64,000 bases of DNA from Chryseobacterium oryzae. Lineage in GTDB: Bacteria; Bacteroidota; Bacteroidia; Flavobacteriales; Weeksellaceae. Under the pieces are notes generated by a model that saw only the letters and a program-made list of their open reading frames with translations, searched no databases and was not told where the DNA came from. The position numbers and the translations under genes are program-made. Shown here piece by piece: positions 25,144 to 33,573 of the stretch; position 1 is the stretch's first letter; each line of letters starts with the position of its first letter. Location: NCBI RefSeq assembly GCF_022811665.1, contig NZ_CP094529.1, positions 1,860,001-1,924,000 of the forward strand, written 5' to 3'.

Positions 25144-25626
25144 TTAATTGTGAGATTCAGCAAAAGATTTTATCAGTTTTTTAGAGATTATTTCGCAGGC
25201 ATCATATATCTGTCTGAAAACTTTTTCAAAGCCTTCCGCACCGCTCCAATAAGGATCGGGAACTTCTATTGAATAATTTTCCAGACCGAGATCCTGCATC
25301 AGTAAACTGACTTTACTTTTTTGTTGCTCATTTTTAGCAAGAGAAAGCACATCACGAAGATTATTCTTGTCCATACAGTAAATTTTATCATAATAATCTA
25401 AATCGCTTAACAGAATTGGCCTTGAACATTGTTCCGAAATATCCAAACCGTTTTTAAGAGCAATTTCCACCGATCTTTTATCTGGTTGGCTTCCTTGGTG
25501 CATATCTATTGTACCTGCCGAATCTACTTCAAAAGTATCCGGAAGTTTAGATTTCAAAATTCCCTCTGCCAAAGGGCTTCTACAAATATTTCCTAGGCAA
25601 ACCATTAATATTTTCACTGATTTCAA
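25144..25626 (-). CDS. Low-molecular-weight protein-tyrosine phosphatase
   Basis: This 160-residue enzyme carries the P-loop VCLGNICRSPLAEG near residues 9-22 (Cys-x5-Arg-Ser). The general acid Asp is in VPDPYWSGAEGF (about 123-134). Length and layout match LMW-PTPs. These dephosphorylate tyrosine kinases of capsule systems or small phosphoesters; no kinase gene is nearby, so the partner is unknown. It lies between dnaA and the RsmI-like gene, same strand. Confidence 0.93.
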   Translation of the reverse strand: MKSVKILMVCLGNICRSPLAEGILKSKLPDTFEVDSAGTIDMHQGSQPDKRSVEIALKNGLDISEQCSRPILLSDLDYYDKIYCMDKNNLRDVLSLAKNEQQKSKVSLLMQDLGLENYSIEVPDPYWSGAEGFEKVFRQIYDACEIISKKLIKSFAESHN

Positions 25627-25662
25627 ATATATTTTAAATAAAATTTCACAACAAAACTAAAT

Positions 25663-25694
25663 AAAAAAATGGAGAATAAAATTACTCTCCATTT
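25663..25694 (-). terminator. Terminator downstream of dnaA
   Basis: AAATGGAGA (25667-25675) pairs with TCTCCATTT (25686-25694). Seven T follow on the minus strand. Confidence 0.85.
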
Positions 25695-25715
25695 CTTTAT
25701 CTTATATAAAAACGA

Positions 25716-27170
25716 TTAGCTTTTAATCTTTTCGGTAAGCTCTTTTACGTATTTTTTTACTTCTTTATCTATCTTAGAAACATCTTTTATTGTTTCGCAT
25801 GCGTACATTACTGTAGAATGGTCTTTTCCTCCCATTTCTTCTCCAATTTTGGTAAAAGTGGCATTGGTAAACTCTTTCGCGAAATACATCGCCAATTGTC
25901 TTGGAAGAGCAATTTCTCTTTTTCTTGTTTTAGATAAAAGCTGTTCTCTTTTAATACCGAAATAATCGCACACCACTTCCTGAATATAAGGAATATTGAT
26001 GATTTTTTTCTGATTGGCAGCTATTTTATTAATAGTTTCCTTTAAAAGCTCTAAACTGAGATCAGATTTGTAAATCGTAGAATACGCAATTACTGAATTG
26101 ATTACTCCGATAAGTTCTCTTACATTCGTTTTAGCTTCCGAGGCAAGAAAATCCAGCATATCTTCCGTAAGAACAATTCCGTCTCTGCTTAATTTATCTT
26201 CGATAATTTTTTTTCTGGTATCTAAATCCGGAGATTTTATTTCTGCAGAAAGTCCCCATTTGAAACGGGAAACAATTCTGTCCTGAATATCCATAATATC
26301 TACCGGAGCTTTATCGGAAGTTAAAATAATCTGTTTTCCGTTTTGGTGCAGATAATCGAAAATATGAAAGAAACTGTCCTGTGTTGCAGATTTACCAGAT
26401 AAGAACTGAATATCATCAATAATCAGAACATCTACCATTTGATAAAAATTGGCAAATTCTGTCTGTTTATGAGCTTTAGCAGCAGAAATAAACTGCTGGA
26501 TAAATTTTTCTGATGAAAGATAAAGCACTACTTTATCTGGAAACTGGCTTTTTACCTCTAATCCTACAGCCTGACCTAAGTGAGTTTTTCCCACTCCATA
26601 TCCTCCATACAAAAACAAAGGGTTAAAAGCGGTTGCTCCCGGTCTTTTGGCAATAGATTTTGCTACTGTTGCAGCAAATTTATTGCTTTCTCCCTCTACA
26701 TAATTATCAAAAGAAAAATCTGCTTTAAGATTAGAATCTATATTTACTTTTTTAATTCCCGGAACTACAAAAGGATTTACAATATTAGAAGAAAACCCTT
26801 GAGGCATTGTTTCCTGAACTTTTGGTGTAGGAACAGATTTCCCTTTCATATTCATGGTAACGGGTTTTTCCTGACCTATCGGTTTGTTTTCCATTACCGA
26901 ATACCAAAGTTTAACACCTTTGCCAATATTTTTCTTCAGGGCAGCAGAAAGCAATGACAGATAATTATCTTCAATATATTCTTTATAGAAATCGCTCGGA
27001 ACCATCAACGTAAGATTATTCTCAACCAAAGAAATTGGCTGAACTTTGTCGAACAGTAAATCAAACGATTTTTCAAGTTTTTTGAGATCAGAATTGTCTT
27101 CGGCTGCGTTAAGATTATCCCGCATAAACTGAAGGCACTTCTGCCATACCATCATTAAATTTTCATCCAT
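25716..27170 (-). CDS. dnaA: Chromosomal replication initiator DnaA
   Basis: The 484-residue initiator binds DnaA boxes at oriC and opens the origin. Domain I is at the N-terminus (MVWQKCLQFMRDNL). A poorly conserved linker follows. The AAA+ domain has Walker A GGYGVGKTHLGQAVG (about 188-202), Walker B VLIIDDIQFLSGK (about 248-260) and the box VII Arg in IQDRIVSRFKWGL. The C-terminal DNA-binding domain carries the signature GGKDHSTVMYAC (about 447-458). dnaN is not adjacent, which is common in Bacteroidota. I see no clear DnaA-box cluster beside it. Its TTTGTC-containing promoter region is AT-rich and divergent from the thioesterase gene. Confidence 0.98.
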   Translation of the reverse strand: MDENLMMVWQKCLQFMRDNLNAAEDNSDLKKLEKSFDLLFDKVQPISLVENNLTLMVPSDFYKEYIEDNYLSLLSAALKKNIGKGVKLWYSVMENKPIGQEKPVTMNMKGKSVPTPKVQETMPQGFSSNIVNPFVVPGIKKVNIDSNLKADFSFDNYVEGESNKFAATVAKSIAKRPGATAFNPLFLYGGYGVGKTHLGQAVGLEVKSQFPDKVVLYLSSEKFIQQFISAAKAHKQTEFANFYQMVDVLIIDDIQFLSGKSATQDSFFHIFDYLHQNGKQIILTSDKAPVDIMDIQDRIVSRFKWGLSAEIKSPDLDTRKKIIEDKLSRDGIVLTEDMLDFLASEAKTNVRELIGVINSVIAYSTIYKSDLSLELLKETINKIAANQKKIINIPYIQEVVCDYFGIKREQLLSKTRKREIALPRQLAMYFAKEFTNATFTKIGEEMGGKDHSTVMYACETIKDVSKIDKEVKKYVKELTEKIKS

Positions 27171-27276
27171 ATTTTATGCCCTGATTTTTACTATGATCTT
27201 CGTCTTTATAGAGGGAAGACAAAGGTCTAATTTTTTAATTTAAAAAAAAATATTTCTCATATTGATTATTTAAAAA

Positions 27277-27284
27277 TATATTTG
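27277..27284 (+). promoter_or_regulatory. -7 promoter element of the thioesterase gene
   Basis: TATATTTG ends two bases before the ATG at 27286, so that ATG is upstream of or at the likely transcription start. The start at 27307 is therefore preferred. Confidence 0.6.
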
Positions 27285-27306
27285 TATGAATAATTTAAAA
27301 CTCAAA

Positions 27307-27717
27307 ATGATACACTCAACACACTCATTAAGAGTACGTTACGCAGAAACAGATCCTATGAAATATGTTTATTACGGAAATTACGCAACCTATTTCGAAT
27401 TGGGTCGTGTAGAACTTTTCCGCAGCATAGGAATCTCTTACGATGAAATCGAAAAAAGTGGAATTTGGCTTCCGGTTTCAGATTATAAAATTAAGTATTT
27501 AAAACCAGCATTATACGATCAAAAATTAGAAATTCATACTTATTTAAAAAAAATTCCGGGAGTGAGAATTGAATTTGAATATGAAATTTATAATGAAGAA
27601 GGAACAAAAATTACAGAAGCAGCTACTACACTATTTTTCTTAAATTCGGAAACCCATAAAATTATTAAATGTCCCGATTTCTTAATGAAGCTAATTGAGG
27701 AAAACTGGAAAGAATAA
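27307..27717 (+). CDS. Hot-dog fold acyl-CoA thioesterase (YbgC/FadM-like)
   Basis: The 136-residue protein has the 4-hydroxybenzoyl-CoA thioesterase-type signature RVRYAETDPMKYVYYGNYATYFELGRVE near its N-terminus. The catalytic Asp lies in the AETD segment and the long hot-dog helix follows. It hydrolyses acyl-CoA thioesters, perhaps in fatty acid turnover; the chain length is unknown. The upstream in-frame ATG at 27286 is rejected because the -7 element abuts it. The gene is divergent from dnaA and about 110 bases ahead of the beta-lactamase gene. Confidence 0.9.
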   Translation: MIHSTHSLRVRYAETDPMKYVYYGNYATYFELGRVELFRSIGISYDEIEKSGIWLPVSDYKIKYLKPALYDQKLEIHTYLKKIPGVRIEFEYEIYNEEGTKITEAATTLFFLNSETHKIIKCPDFLMKLIEENWKE

Positions 27718-27827
27718 AATTTGGAAACAATATTTCAAAGATTGAATGAAAATTTCATTCATAATTTCTTAATCTGAAAGAATTACTTCCTATTGAATAA
27801 ACAAAATTTGATTAACAATATAACCAA

Positions 27828-28700
27828 ATGAAAAACATCAAATTACTTTTAATCCTGTTTTCGGGTTTTATATTTGCCCAACAATCGGTTTTAAACAAAA
27901 AAATAAATTCTATTATTAAAGATAAAAAAGCAACGATCGGAATTTCTGTTTTAGGATTTGAAAACAATTTTCAATATCATAAAAATGGTAACAAAAAGCT
28001 TCCCATGCTCAGTGTTTTTAAATTTCATATTGCTGCAACAGTCTTGGATTGGGTAGATAAAGGAAAACTTTCTTTGGAGCAGAAAATTTTCATAAAAAAG
28101 GAAGATCTTCTTAAAGATACCTGGTCGCCTATTCGTGATCAATATCCCGATGGAAATATTGAAATGAGTCTTGACGAAATCATCCGTTACACCGTTGCAT
28201 GGAGTGATAATAATGGTTGCGACATTCTTCTGAAATTGATTGGCGGCACAGAAACAGTACAAAAATTTATAGATTCTAAAGGAGTTAAAAATTTTCAAAT
28301 TAAGAATAATGAAGAGCAGATGCATAAAGCCTCAAAATATGTTTACGAAAATTATACAACTACCCAATCTTTAGCATTGCTTTATAAGCAGTTTTTTCAG
28401 GGAAAAATTCTTTCAGAAAAATCTACACATTATTTATATAATATCATGCTGAACACGGAAACCGGCAAAAATAAGCTTAAAGAACAACTTCCTCCGAAAA
28501 CTATTGCACACAAAACTGGCTCTTCAGGAAAATATGAAGGCTTAACAATTGCTGAAAATGACAGCGGAATTGTTACTTTGCCCAACGATAAGCACTACTC
28601 TATTGTCGTTTTTGTGAATAATTCTACCGAACCGGAAGCAGTAAACTGTAAGATGATTTCAGATATTTCAAAAACAGTTTGGGATTATTTTAATAAGTAA
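27828..28700 (+). CDS. bla: Class A (subclass A2) beta-lactamase
   Basis: This 290-residue periplasmic serine beta-lactamase has a signal peptide ending near FIFAQ. The active-site Ser and Lys are in MLSVFKFH (SxxK). The SDN loop is AWSDNNGCDILL, the omega loop is NNEEQMHK, and the KTG triad is in AHKTGSSG. The NEEQMHK omega loop and WSPIRDQYPDG segment are as in VEB/PER/CME/CGA enzymes. Those belong to subclass A2, which includes chromosomal extended-spectrum enzymes of Chryseobacterium and Elizabethkingia. No mobile element is nearby, so it looks intrinsic. The hydrolysis spectrum cannot be read from sequence alone. Confidence 0.92.
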   Translation: MKNIKLLLILFSGFIFAQQSVLNKKINSIIKDKKATIGISVLGFENNFQYHKNGNKKLPMLSVFKFHIAATVLDWVDKGKLSLEQKIFIKKEDLLKDTWSPIRDQYPDGNIEMSLDEIIRYTVAWSDNNGCDILLKLIGGTETVQKFIDSKGVKNFQIKNNEEQMHKASKYVYENYTTTQSLALLYKQFFQGKILSEKSTHYLYNIMLNTETGKNKLKEQLPPKTIAHKTGSSGKYEGLTIAENDSGIVTLPNDKHYSIVVFVNNSTEPEAVNCKMISDISKTVWDYFNK

Positions 28701-28809
28701 AATTTTAAGCTTAATTTTAAAACCATAAAAATGAAGCAGAATTTAGAAGATGAAAATATTTAAAGCAGCTTAAAAAATTTGATAATTTAATTATAAAAGA
28801 ACTTTTAAA

Positions 28810-29703
28810 ATGATTAAAAACATTGTAGTTATCGGAGCAGGAACCATGGGAAACGGTATCGCACACACTTTTGCACAAAGCGGATTTAGTGTAAATCTTG
28901 TTGATGTTTCTCAGGAAGCTTTAGATAAAGGTCTGAAAACCATTACTACCAATCTCGACAGAATAATTGCAAAAGGAAATCTTACTGAAGAGAAAAAAGC
29001 AGAAACTTTAAGCAATATTACAACGTACACGCAATTAAAAGATGCGGTAACCAATGCAGATCTTATCGTTGAAGCTGCTACAGAAAACCAAGATCTAAAG
29101 CTGAAAATTTTCGCACAAATGGATGAATTTGCTCCCGAAAATTGCATTTTGGCTACTAATACATCTTCAATCTCGATTACAAAAATTGCTGCCGCTACCA
29201 AAAGAGCAGACAAAGTAATAGGAATGCATTTTATGAATCCTGTTCCGATTATGAAGCTGGTAGAAATCATTAAAGGCTATTCTACATCGAAAGAAACGTT
29301 CGATTCTATCTACGAAATGAGCAAAACTTTAGGAAAAGTACCGGTAGAAGTGAACGATTATCCTGGATTTGTTGCAAACAGAATTTTAATGCCAATGATT
29401 AATGAGTCTATTGAAACATTATACAACGGCGTTGCAGGAGTTGAAGAAATAGACACGGTAATGAAATTGGGTATGGCACATCCTATGGGACCGCTTCAGC
29501 TTGCAGATTTCATCGGTTTGGATGTTTGCCTAGCAATTCTGAATGTAATGTACGACGGTTTCAAAAATCCAAAATATGCACCAAATCCTTTATTGGTAAA
29601 TATGGTGATGGCAGGTAAATTGGGTGTAAAATCCGGTGAAGGTTTTTATGATTATTTTGAAAGCAAAAAAGCTGAAAAAGTAGCTAAAATGTTTTCCAAA
29701 TAA
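28810..29703 (+). CDS. 3-hydroxybutyryl-CoA dehydrogenase
   Basis: The 297-residue enzyme oxidises 3-hydroxyacyl-CoA with NAD(P). The Rossmann loop is VIGAGTMGNGIAHTFAQSGF (about 6-25). The catalytic His is in VIGMHFMNPVPIMKLVEII (about 137-155) and the partner Asn in NDYPGFVANRILMPMINE. Size and layout match the short, monofunctional Hbd/FadB2 group. It probably serves acyl-CoA degradation or butanoate metabolism. The glyoxylate shunt 5 kb away would handle the resulting acetyl-CoA, but there is no operon link. Confidence 0.95.
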   Translation: MIKNIVVIGAGTMGNGIAHTFAQSGFSVNLVDVSQEALDKGLKTITTNLDRIIAKGNLTEEKKAETLSNITTYTQLKDAVTNADLIVEAATENQDLKLKIFAQMDEFAPENCILATNTSSISITKIAAATKRADKVIGMHFMNPVPIMKLVEIIKGYSTSKETFDSIYEMSKTLGKVPVEVNDYPGFVANRILMPMINESIETLYNGVAGVEEIDTVMKLGMAHPMGPLQLADFIGLDVCLAILNVMYDGFKNPKYAPNPLLVNMVMAGKLGVKSGEGFYDYFESKKAEKVAKMFSK

Positions 29704-29801
29704 ACATTAACTGTGAAGTTTTGTTTCTGGCATTCTGTAAAACAAATTCTATTTTGTTGATATATTGACTTGCATTGGGAAATTCATTACTTTCACAATC
29801 C

Positions 29802-31118
29802 ATGAAATTTAAAGAAAAAAATATTCAGATAATATTGGTCATCATCACAGTTTTGATGACCATTTTTCGTTTTCTGCTTAATGAGAAAGGAAGAACCAGC
29901 CCAGATTCGATAAGATTTATGCATTTTGCAAAAGTTTTTCCGGTAATCGACAATACTATAACTCCATTGGGATATCCTTTAAGCATAAAATTTTTCACAT
30001 TTTTTGGTTTTGATGAGTTTTGGAGCAGTAAAATTGTAGGCTTAGCTGCTTTGGCTTTTATTCTAATTTTCACCTATCGCAAAAACTTTTTCTTTCGAGA
30101 AGCGTTGGTTACCTGTTCATTATTCAGTTTAGTTTCCCTCTTTTCTTTTACGATGAGTGAAGCTTTAATTCTGCCCTTCGTTATTGGGTTTCTTTACATT
30201 TCATCACAAATTATTATCGGGAATTTAGAAAAAGGGAGAGCAGTCTTTTATTTAACCATAAGTTTAATTTTACTGTATAACATCAGATACAGCGCCTTAT
30301 TTCTAATGGGTGGAACAGGGCTTTACGGCTTAATATTTTGGAAAAAAAAGCACGCATCTTCATTTATTATTTCTGGAATTCTGGCGGGTATTTTTGTTGT
30401 ACTTTACAAATTATTTTTCATCGATTATTTTAATGAAAATTACGTTAAAGAATCGCTAGAAATGGGTTTATATCCTACTTCCCAACTTTTAAAAGAATTA
30501 TTTTGGGGGCTTTGCACCACCTTCAACCCGTTTATTCACATGGCTAATCCGAACAGAGGAATTATTAACTACGGAATTTATGGTTTAGGATTAGTAAACA
30601 TCCTGTTAATGATTTATTTATTCATTGTAAAACCGCTTAGTGAAACAGAAGTCTATTTTATTTTTATAGGAATTTTCGGAATTATCTGTTCTTTTTTCAT
30701 TCAGTATTTTTATCCTGTCAATGCAATCGATTTCCGGTTACTTTCAGCTTTCAGCTTACCCATCTGGTTGGTATATTTCAGAAAAATATTTCAGAGATTT
30801 AAATGGAAAACGTATGCAATTGGGTTTTTAAGCATTTGTTCGGGATTATTCTTTACGCTTCTTTCTAAAGGCAACTATCTTGAAAACAGAAAAGAAGTAA
30901 AACAGTTTCTTAAAAATAAAAATCTGGAAAACAAACCTATAAAATTTTATCTTGAAGCCACAGAAGATTTAGAAAACATACAGATTGCAGAACTAATAAG
31001 TACCGTAAATGCCGATTTAGACATTACTTTCAAACCATCGGACACGCTTCAGAAGAATACCCTTACCAAGCATAAAGTTTTACAAAAAATTAAAATTGAC
31101 AAGAACAAATACCAATAA
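29802..31118 (+). CDS. Polytopic membrane protein, GT-C glycosyltransferase-like
   Basis: The 438-residue protein has about ten hydrophobic segments and a short soluble C-terminal domain (from about residue 370). A GT-C glycosyltransferase style is suggested by the first loop, SPDSIRFMHFAKVFP, which places an acidic residue after the first helix. No family signature is certain. Substrate and pathway are unknown. I start at the ATG at 29802; the longer frame begins with TTG nine codons earlier. It is followed closely by the small acidic gene, which has its own promoter inside the end of this one's intergenic region. Confidence 0.75.
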   Translation: MKFKEKNIQIILVIITVLMTIFRFLLNEKGRTSPDSIRFMHFAKVFPVIDNTITPLGYPLSIKFFTFFGFDEFWSSKIVGLAALAFILIFTYRKNFFFREALVTCSLFSLVSLFSFTMSEALILPFVIGFLYISSQIIIGNLEKGRAVFYLTISLILLYNIRYSALFLMGGTGLYGLIFWKKKHASSFIISGILAGIFVVLYKLFFIDYFNENYVKESLEMGLYPTSQLLKELFWGLCTTFNPFIHMANPNRGIINYGIYGLGLVNILLMIYLFIVKPLSETEVYFIFIGIFGIICSFFIQYFYPVNAIDFRLLSAFSLPIWLVYFRKIFQRFKWKTYAIGFLSICSGLFFTLLSKGNYLENRKEVKQFLKNKNLENKPIKFYLEATEDLENIQIAELISTVNADLDITFKPSDTLQKNTLTKHKVLQKIKIDKNKYQ

Positions 31119-31125
31119 TTTTATA

Positions 31126-31133
31126 TATCTTTG
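31126..31133 (+). promoter_or_regulatory. -7 promoter element of the small acidic gene
   Basis: TATCTTTG matches TAnnTTTG and lies 22 bases before the ATG at 31156. Confidence 0.65.
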
Positions 31134-31155
31134 AGAAAGTTTAAATATTAAAAAA

Positions 31156-31395
31156 ATGAAGTTACCAAAGTTTTTATTGGCAGATAATTCTGAGTTTCCT
31201 GAAGATTTATTTGTTGTACACACAGAATATCCAAGATTTATCTTAAACGTTGAAGAAGAAGAAGTTGAATGGCTTGATGATCTTGAAGGAGATGATGAAG
31301 AAACCATGGCAGATGAAGCTACTAAAGTAGTAGAAGCAGCATTTAAATGGTGCGATGAAGAGTTGGCAAAATACGACGAAGAAGAGGAAGATTAA
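31156..31395 (+). CDS. Small acidic conserved protein of Flavobacteriia
   Basis: The 79-residue protein starts MKLPKFLLADNSEFPEDLFVV, contains YPRFILNVEEEEVEWLDDL, and ends in an acidic tail (KYDEEEED). I have seen the same opening in other Flavobacteriia as a conserved hypothetical. It has no Cys, no signal peptide and a very low predicted isoelectric point. Promoter and tandem terminators indicate a dedicated, probably well-expressed transcript. The function is unknown. Confidence 0.85.
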   Translation: MKLPKFLLADNSEFPEDLFVVHTEYPRFILNVEEEEVEWLDDLEGDDEETMADEATKVVEAAFKWCDEELAKYDEEEED

Positions 31396-31411
31396 TTCCA
31401 ATTATAAAATG

Positions 31412-31436
31412 AAGCTGCCCAATGGCAGCTTTTTTT
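31412..31436 (+). terminator. First of two tandem terminators
   Basis: AAGCTGCC (31412-31419) pairs with GGCAGCTT (31424-31431), followed by T residues. It lies 16 bases past the stop of the small acidic gene. Confidence 0.9.
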
Positions 31437-31454
31437 ACAAACTCACCATACAAG

Positions 31455-31483
31455 AGGCTGTCATTTTTTTTGGCAGCCTTTTT
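31455..31483 (+). terminator. Second tandem terminator
   Basis: AGGCTGTC (31455-31462) pairs with GGCAGCCT (31472-31479) through one G-U pair, followed by T residues. The arms resemble the first terminator. The remaining AT-rich bases up to 31660 hold no gene that I can see. Confidence 0.8.
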
Positions 31484-31660
31484 CATTACAAAAAACAGAT
31501 TTTTCACTTTAATGTTCTTCATTTTTCCACATTAATTATCATATAATCTTATGGAAGAATATTTTATCAATTAAAAATTCCGAACGTTAAATTCTACATT
31601 TTTTAGCTCCTCCAACACAGTTTTATATTATTTATCCGGATATATTAGTAAATTTGGAAT

Positions 31661-32290
31661 ATGGAAAGTTTTGGAAAAGATTTATTACAGAAAATTAAAA
31701 AAGCATCTCTCGAAGGTCAGAATGCACACGGAATTTTTTCCCCACCATACAGACCTTTGTTCAGCTACGATCAGATTTTAGAAAAAAATCCAAAGTTTGC
31801 TGCAGTTAACATTGTTCTCTATCTTAAAAATGATGAATGGCATTTTCCGCTCATTGTAAGATCTATTAACGAACACGACAGACACAGCGGACAGATTTCT
31901 CTTCCCGGAGGAAAACGCGAAGAACTGGATAAAGATTTTGCCGAAACTGCCATAAGAGAAACTTCTGAAGAAATAGGAATTGAAAAACCTTACGTAAAAA
32001 TAATTCGTGAGCTCTCTCCTATTTACATTCCGCCGAGTAATTTTTATGTGTATCCTTATATTTCTTATACGAAAAGAAATCCTGAATTTATCTTACAGCA
32101 AACCGAAGCTGTAGAAGTGATAGAATTTCCCATTACATCGTTCCTGAATCTTTCCGGAACGCCAGAAATTATGGCACTTCCCGGAGCTGGAGGAAAAGAA
32201 GTTCCTGTTATTAATTTCAACGGATATATTATTTGGGGAGCCACTGCAATGATTTTAAGCGAATTCAGCCAGTTGATTAAAAAAATGTAA
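31661..32290 (+). CDS. NUDIX hydrolase, probable CoA pyrophosphatase
   Basis: The 209-residue protein carries a full Nudix box: GGKREELDKDFAETAIRETSEEIGIE (split here as GGKREELDKD and ETAIRETSEEIG, about residues 87-110). The preceding ISLPGGK and the IPPSNFYVYPYI segment fit the CoA pyrophosphatase (NudL/YeaB) subgroup, which splits CoA into phosphopantetheine and 3',5'-ADP. Its stop codon overlaps the promoter box of the following acyltransferase gene. Confidence 0.88.
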   Translation: MESFGKDLLQKIKKASLEGQNAHGIFSPPYRPLFSYDQILEKNPKFAAVNIVLYLKNDEWHFPLIVRSINEHDRHSGQISLPGGKREELDKDFAETAIRETSEEIGIEKPYVKIIRELSPIYIPPSNFYVYPYISYTKRNPEFILQQTEAVEVIEFPITSFLNLSGTPEIMALPGAGGKEVPVINFNGYIIWGATAMILSEFSQLIKKM

Positions 32291-32295
32291 CTTTG
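32288..32295 (+). promoter_or_regulatory. -7 promoter element of the acyltransferase gene
   Basis: TAACTTTG begins with the TAA stop codon of the NUDIX gene and lies 23 bases before the ATG at 32319. The acyltransferase can therefore be transcribed on its own. Confidence 0.65.
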
Positions 32296-32318
32296 CGGAT
32301 ATTATGTTTAACTGAAAT

Positions 32319-33125
32319 ATGGCGAAGAAAAATATTTTCACCGATTCGTTCGGAACTCCTTATTTTTTAAAAAGACTTATTATTTTCATTCTTGGATTTA
32401 TTTCTTACAGAAGATTTAATGGTTTCAACAAACTGAAAATTACAGGAACAGAAAATTTGGTAGATCTTCCCGACACGAATGTATTATTCGTATCTAATCA
32501 TCAAACCTATTTTGCGGATGTCGCTGCAATGTATCATGCTTTTTGTGCTGTAAATAACGGATATTTAAATACCATTAAAAATCCTATTTATCTTCTCAAC
32601 CCCAGAGTAGATTTTTATTACGTAGCCGCAGAAGAAACCATGAATAAAGGTATTCTTCCGAAAATCTTCAAAATTGCAGGAGCAGTTACTGTAAAAAGAA
32701 CATGGAGAGCAGAAGGAAAAAACGTTAACAGAATGGTAGATCTTAGCGAGATTGATAATATCATGAAAGCTCTGGATAACGGTTGGGTAGCCACATTTCC
32801 GCAAGGAACAACTGCTGCTTTTGCACAGGGAAGAAAAGGAACCGCAAAACTGATAAAAAACCAAAGACCTATTGTAATTCCTATAAAAATAAATGGTTTC
32901 CGAAGAGCATTTGATAAAAAAGGACTTCGCGTAAAAGTTACGGGAGTAAAACCTACTATGGAATTCAAGAAACCTTTGGATATAGATTACGACAACGAAA
33001 ATGCTCAGGAAATTCTATATAAAATAATGACTGCGATAGAACAGACGGAAGATTTTAATGTACTTCATACTTATGATGAAGAAATTAAAGCCAAAAAATC
33101 TGAACAGAATAAATCTCAAAATTAA
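32319..33125 (+). CDS. PlsC-type lysophospholipid acyltransferase
   Basis: The 268-residue membrane-associated acyltransferase has the PlsC domain: VSNHQTYFADVAAMYH (about 67-82), a substrate-binding block in GAVTVKRTWRAEG (about 124-136), and FPQGTTAAFAQGRKGTAKL (about 158-176). The catalytic His and Asp are five residues apart (HX5D) instead of the canonical HX4D. This variant is, as I recall, a shared trait of a Bacteroidota subfamily. The usual role is acylation of 1-acylglycerol-3-phosphate in phospholipid synthesis. The gene leads a tight group with the lipoprotein and mpl genes. Confidence 0.85.
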   Translation: MAKKNIFTDSFGTPYFLKRLIIFILGFISYRRFNGFNKLKITGTENLVDLPDTNVLFVSNHQTYFADVAAMYHAFCAVNNGYLNTIKNPIYLLNPRVDFYYVAAEETMNKGILPKIFKIAGAVTVKRTWRAEGKNVNRMVDLSEIDNIMKALDNGWVATFPQGTTAAFAQGRKGTAKLIKNQRPIVIPIKINGFRRAFDKKGLRVKVTGVKPTMEFKKPLDIDYDNENAQEILYKIMTAIEQTEDFNVLHTYDEEIKAKKSEQNKSQN

Positions 33126-33131
33126 AAATCA

Positions 33132-33566
33132 ATGAAAAAGTTTTTAGGAATCTTTTTTATAGCATTGCTTGTATTGTCATGCAATTCTCAAAAAATATAT
33201 TCCGATTACGATATCAGTTTTTCCAGAAGCGGAGGATTTGCTCCCACTTATGAAAATTTATTAATTAAAGGCAATAATGCTCATTACTCTTTCGAAGGTC
33301 GCGATCAAAAAATAAAACAAACCTTCAAAGTTTCCGATGAAGATCTTAAAATTTTGAATGATGTTCTGTCTCAAAACAACTTCAGACAAATACAAGAAGA
33401 TCACAAAAAAATGTATGATAATATTACCACTTCGGTAAATGTAAAAAACGGCAAAAATTCTGGGAGTAAAAATGACGGAAGCATGATTATGCCGAATTAT
33501 AAAACCAACTGGGGAAATATTGTTACTGCCTTTCAGGAAATTATTAGTAAAAACATCAAAAAATAA
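33132..33566 (+). CDS. Small lipoprotein, function unknown
   Basis: The 144-residue protein has a lipoprotein signal peptide (MKKFLGIFFIALLVLSC, Cys at residue 17). The mature part is mostly beta (SGGFAPTYENLLIKGNNAHY and QTFKVSDEDLKILNDVL). I recognise no enzyme motif. It lies 6 bases after the acyltransferase gene and 7 bases before mpl, so it is part of one operon. A role at the outer membrane in envelope maintenance is guessed from neighbours only. Confidence 0.8.
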   Translation: MKKFLGIFFIALLVLSCNSQKIYSDYDISFSRSGGFAPTYENLLIKGNNAHYSFEGRDQKIKQTFKVSDEDLKILNDVLSQNNFRQIQEDHKKMYDNITTSVNVKNGKNSGSKNDGSMIMPNYKTNWGNIVTAFQEIISKNIKK

Positions 33567-33573
33567 CACAAAG

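Noticed and set aside
27171..27306. Origin of replication next to dnaA
   Set aside because: The gap is short and AT-rich but I found no cluster of TTATCCACA-type boxes.
33520..33573. ATG start for mpl inside the lipoprotein gene
   Set aside because: It would add 18 residues unlike the family; the conserved RTHFIAIGGSAMHN begins at the TTG at 33574.
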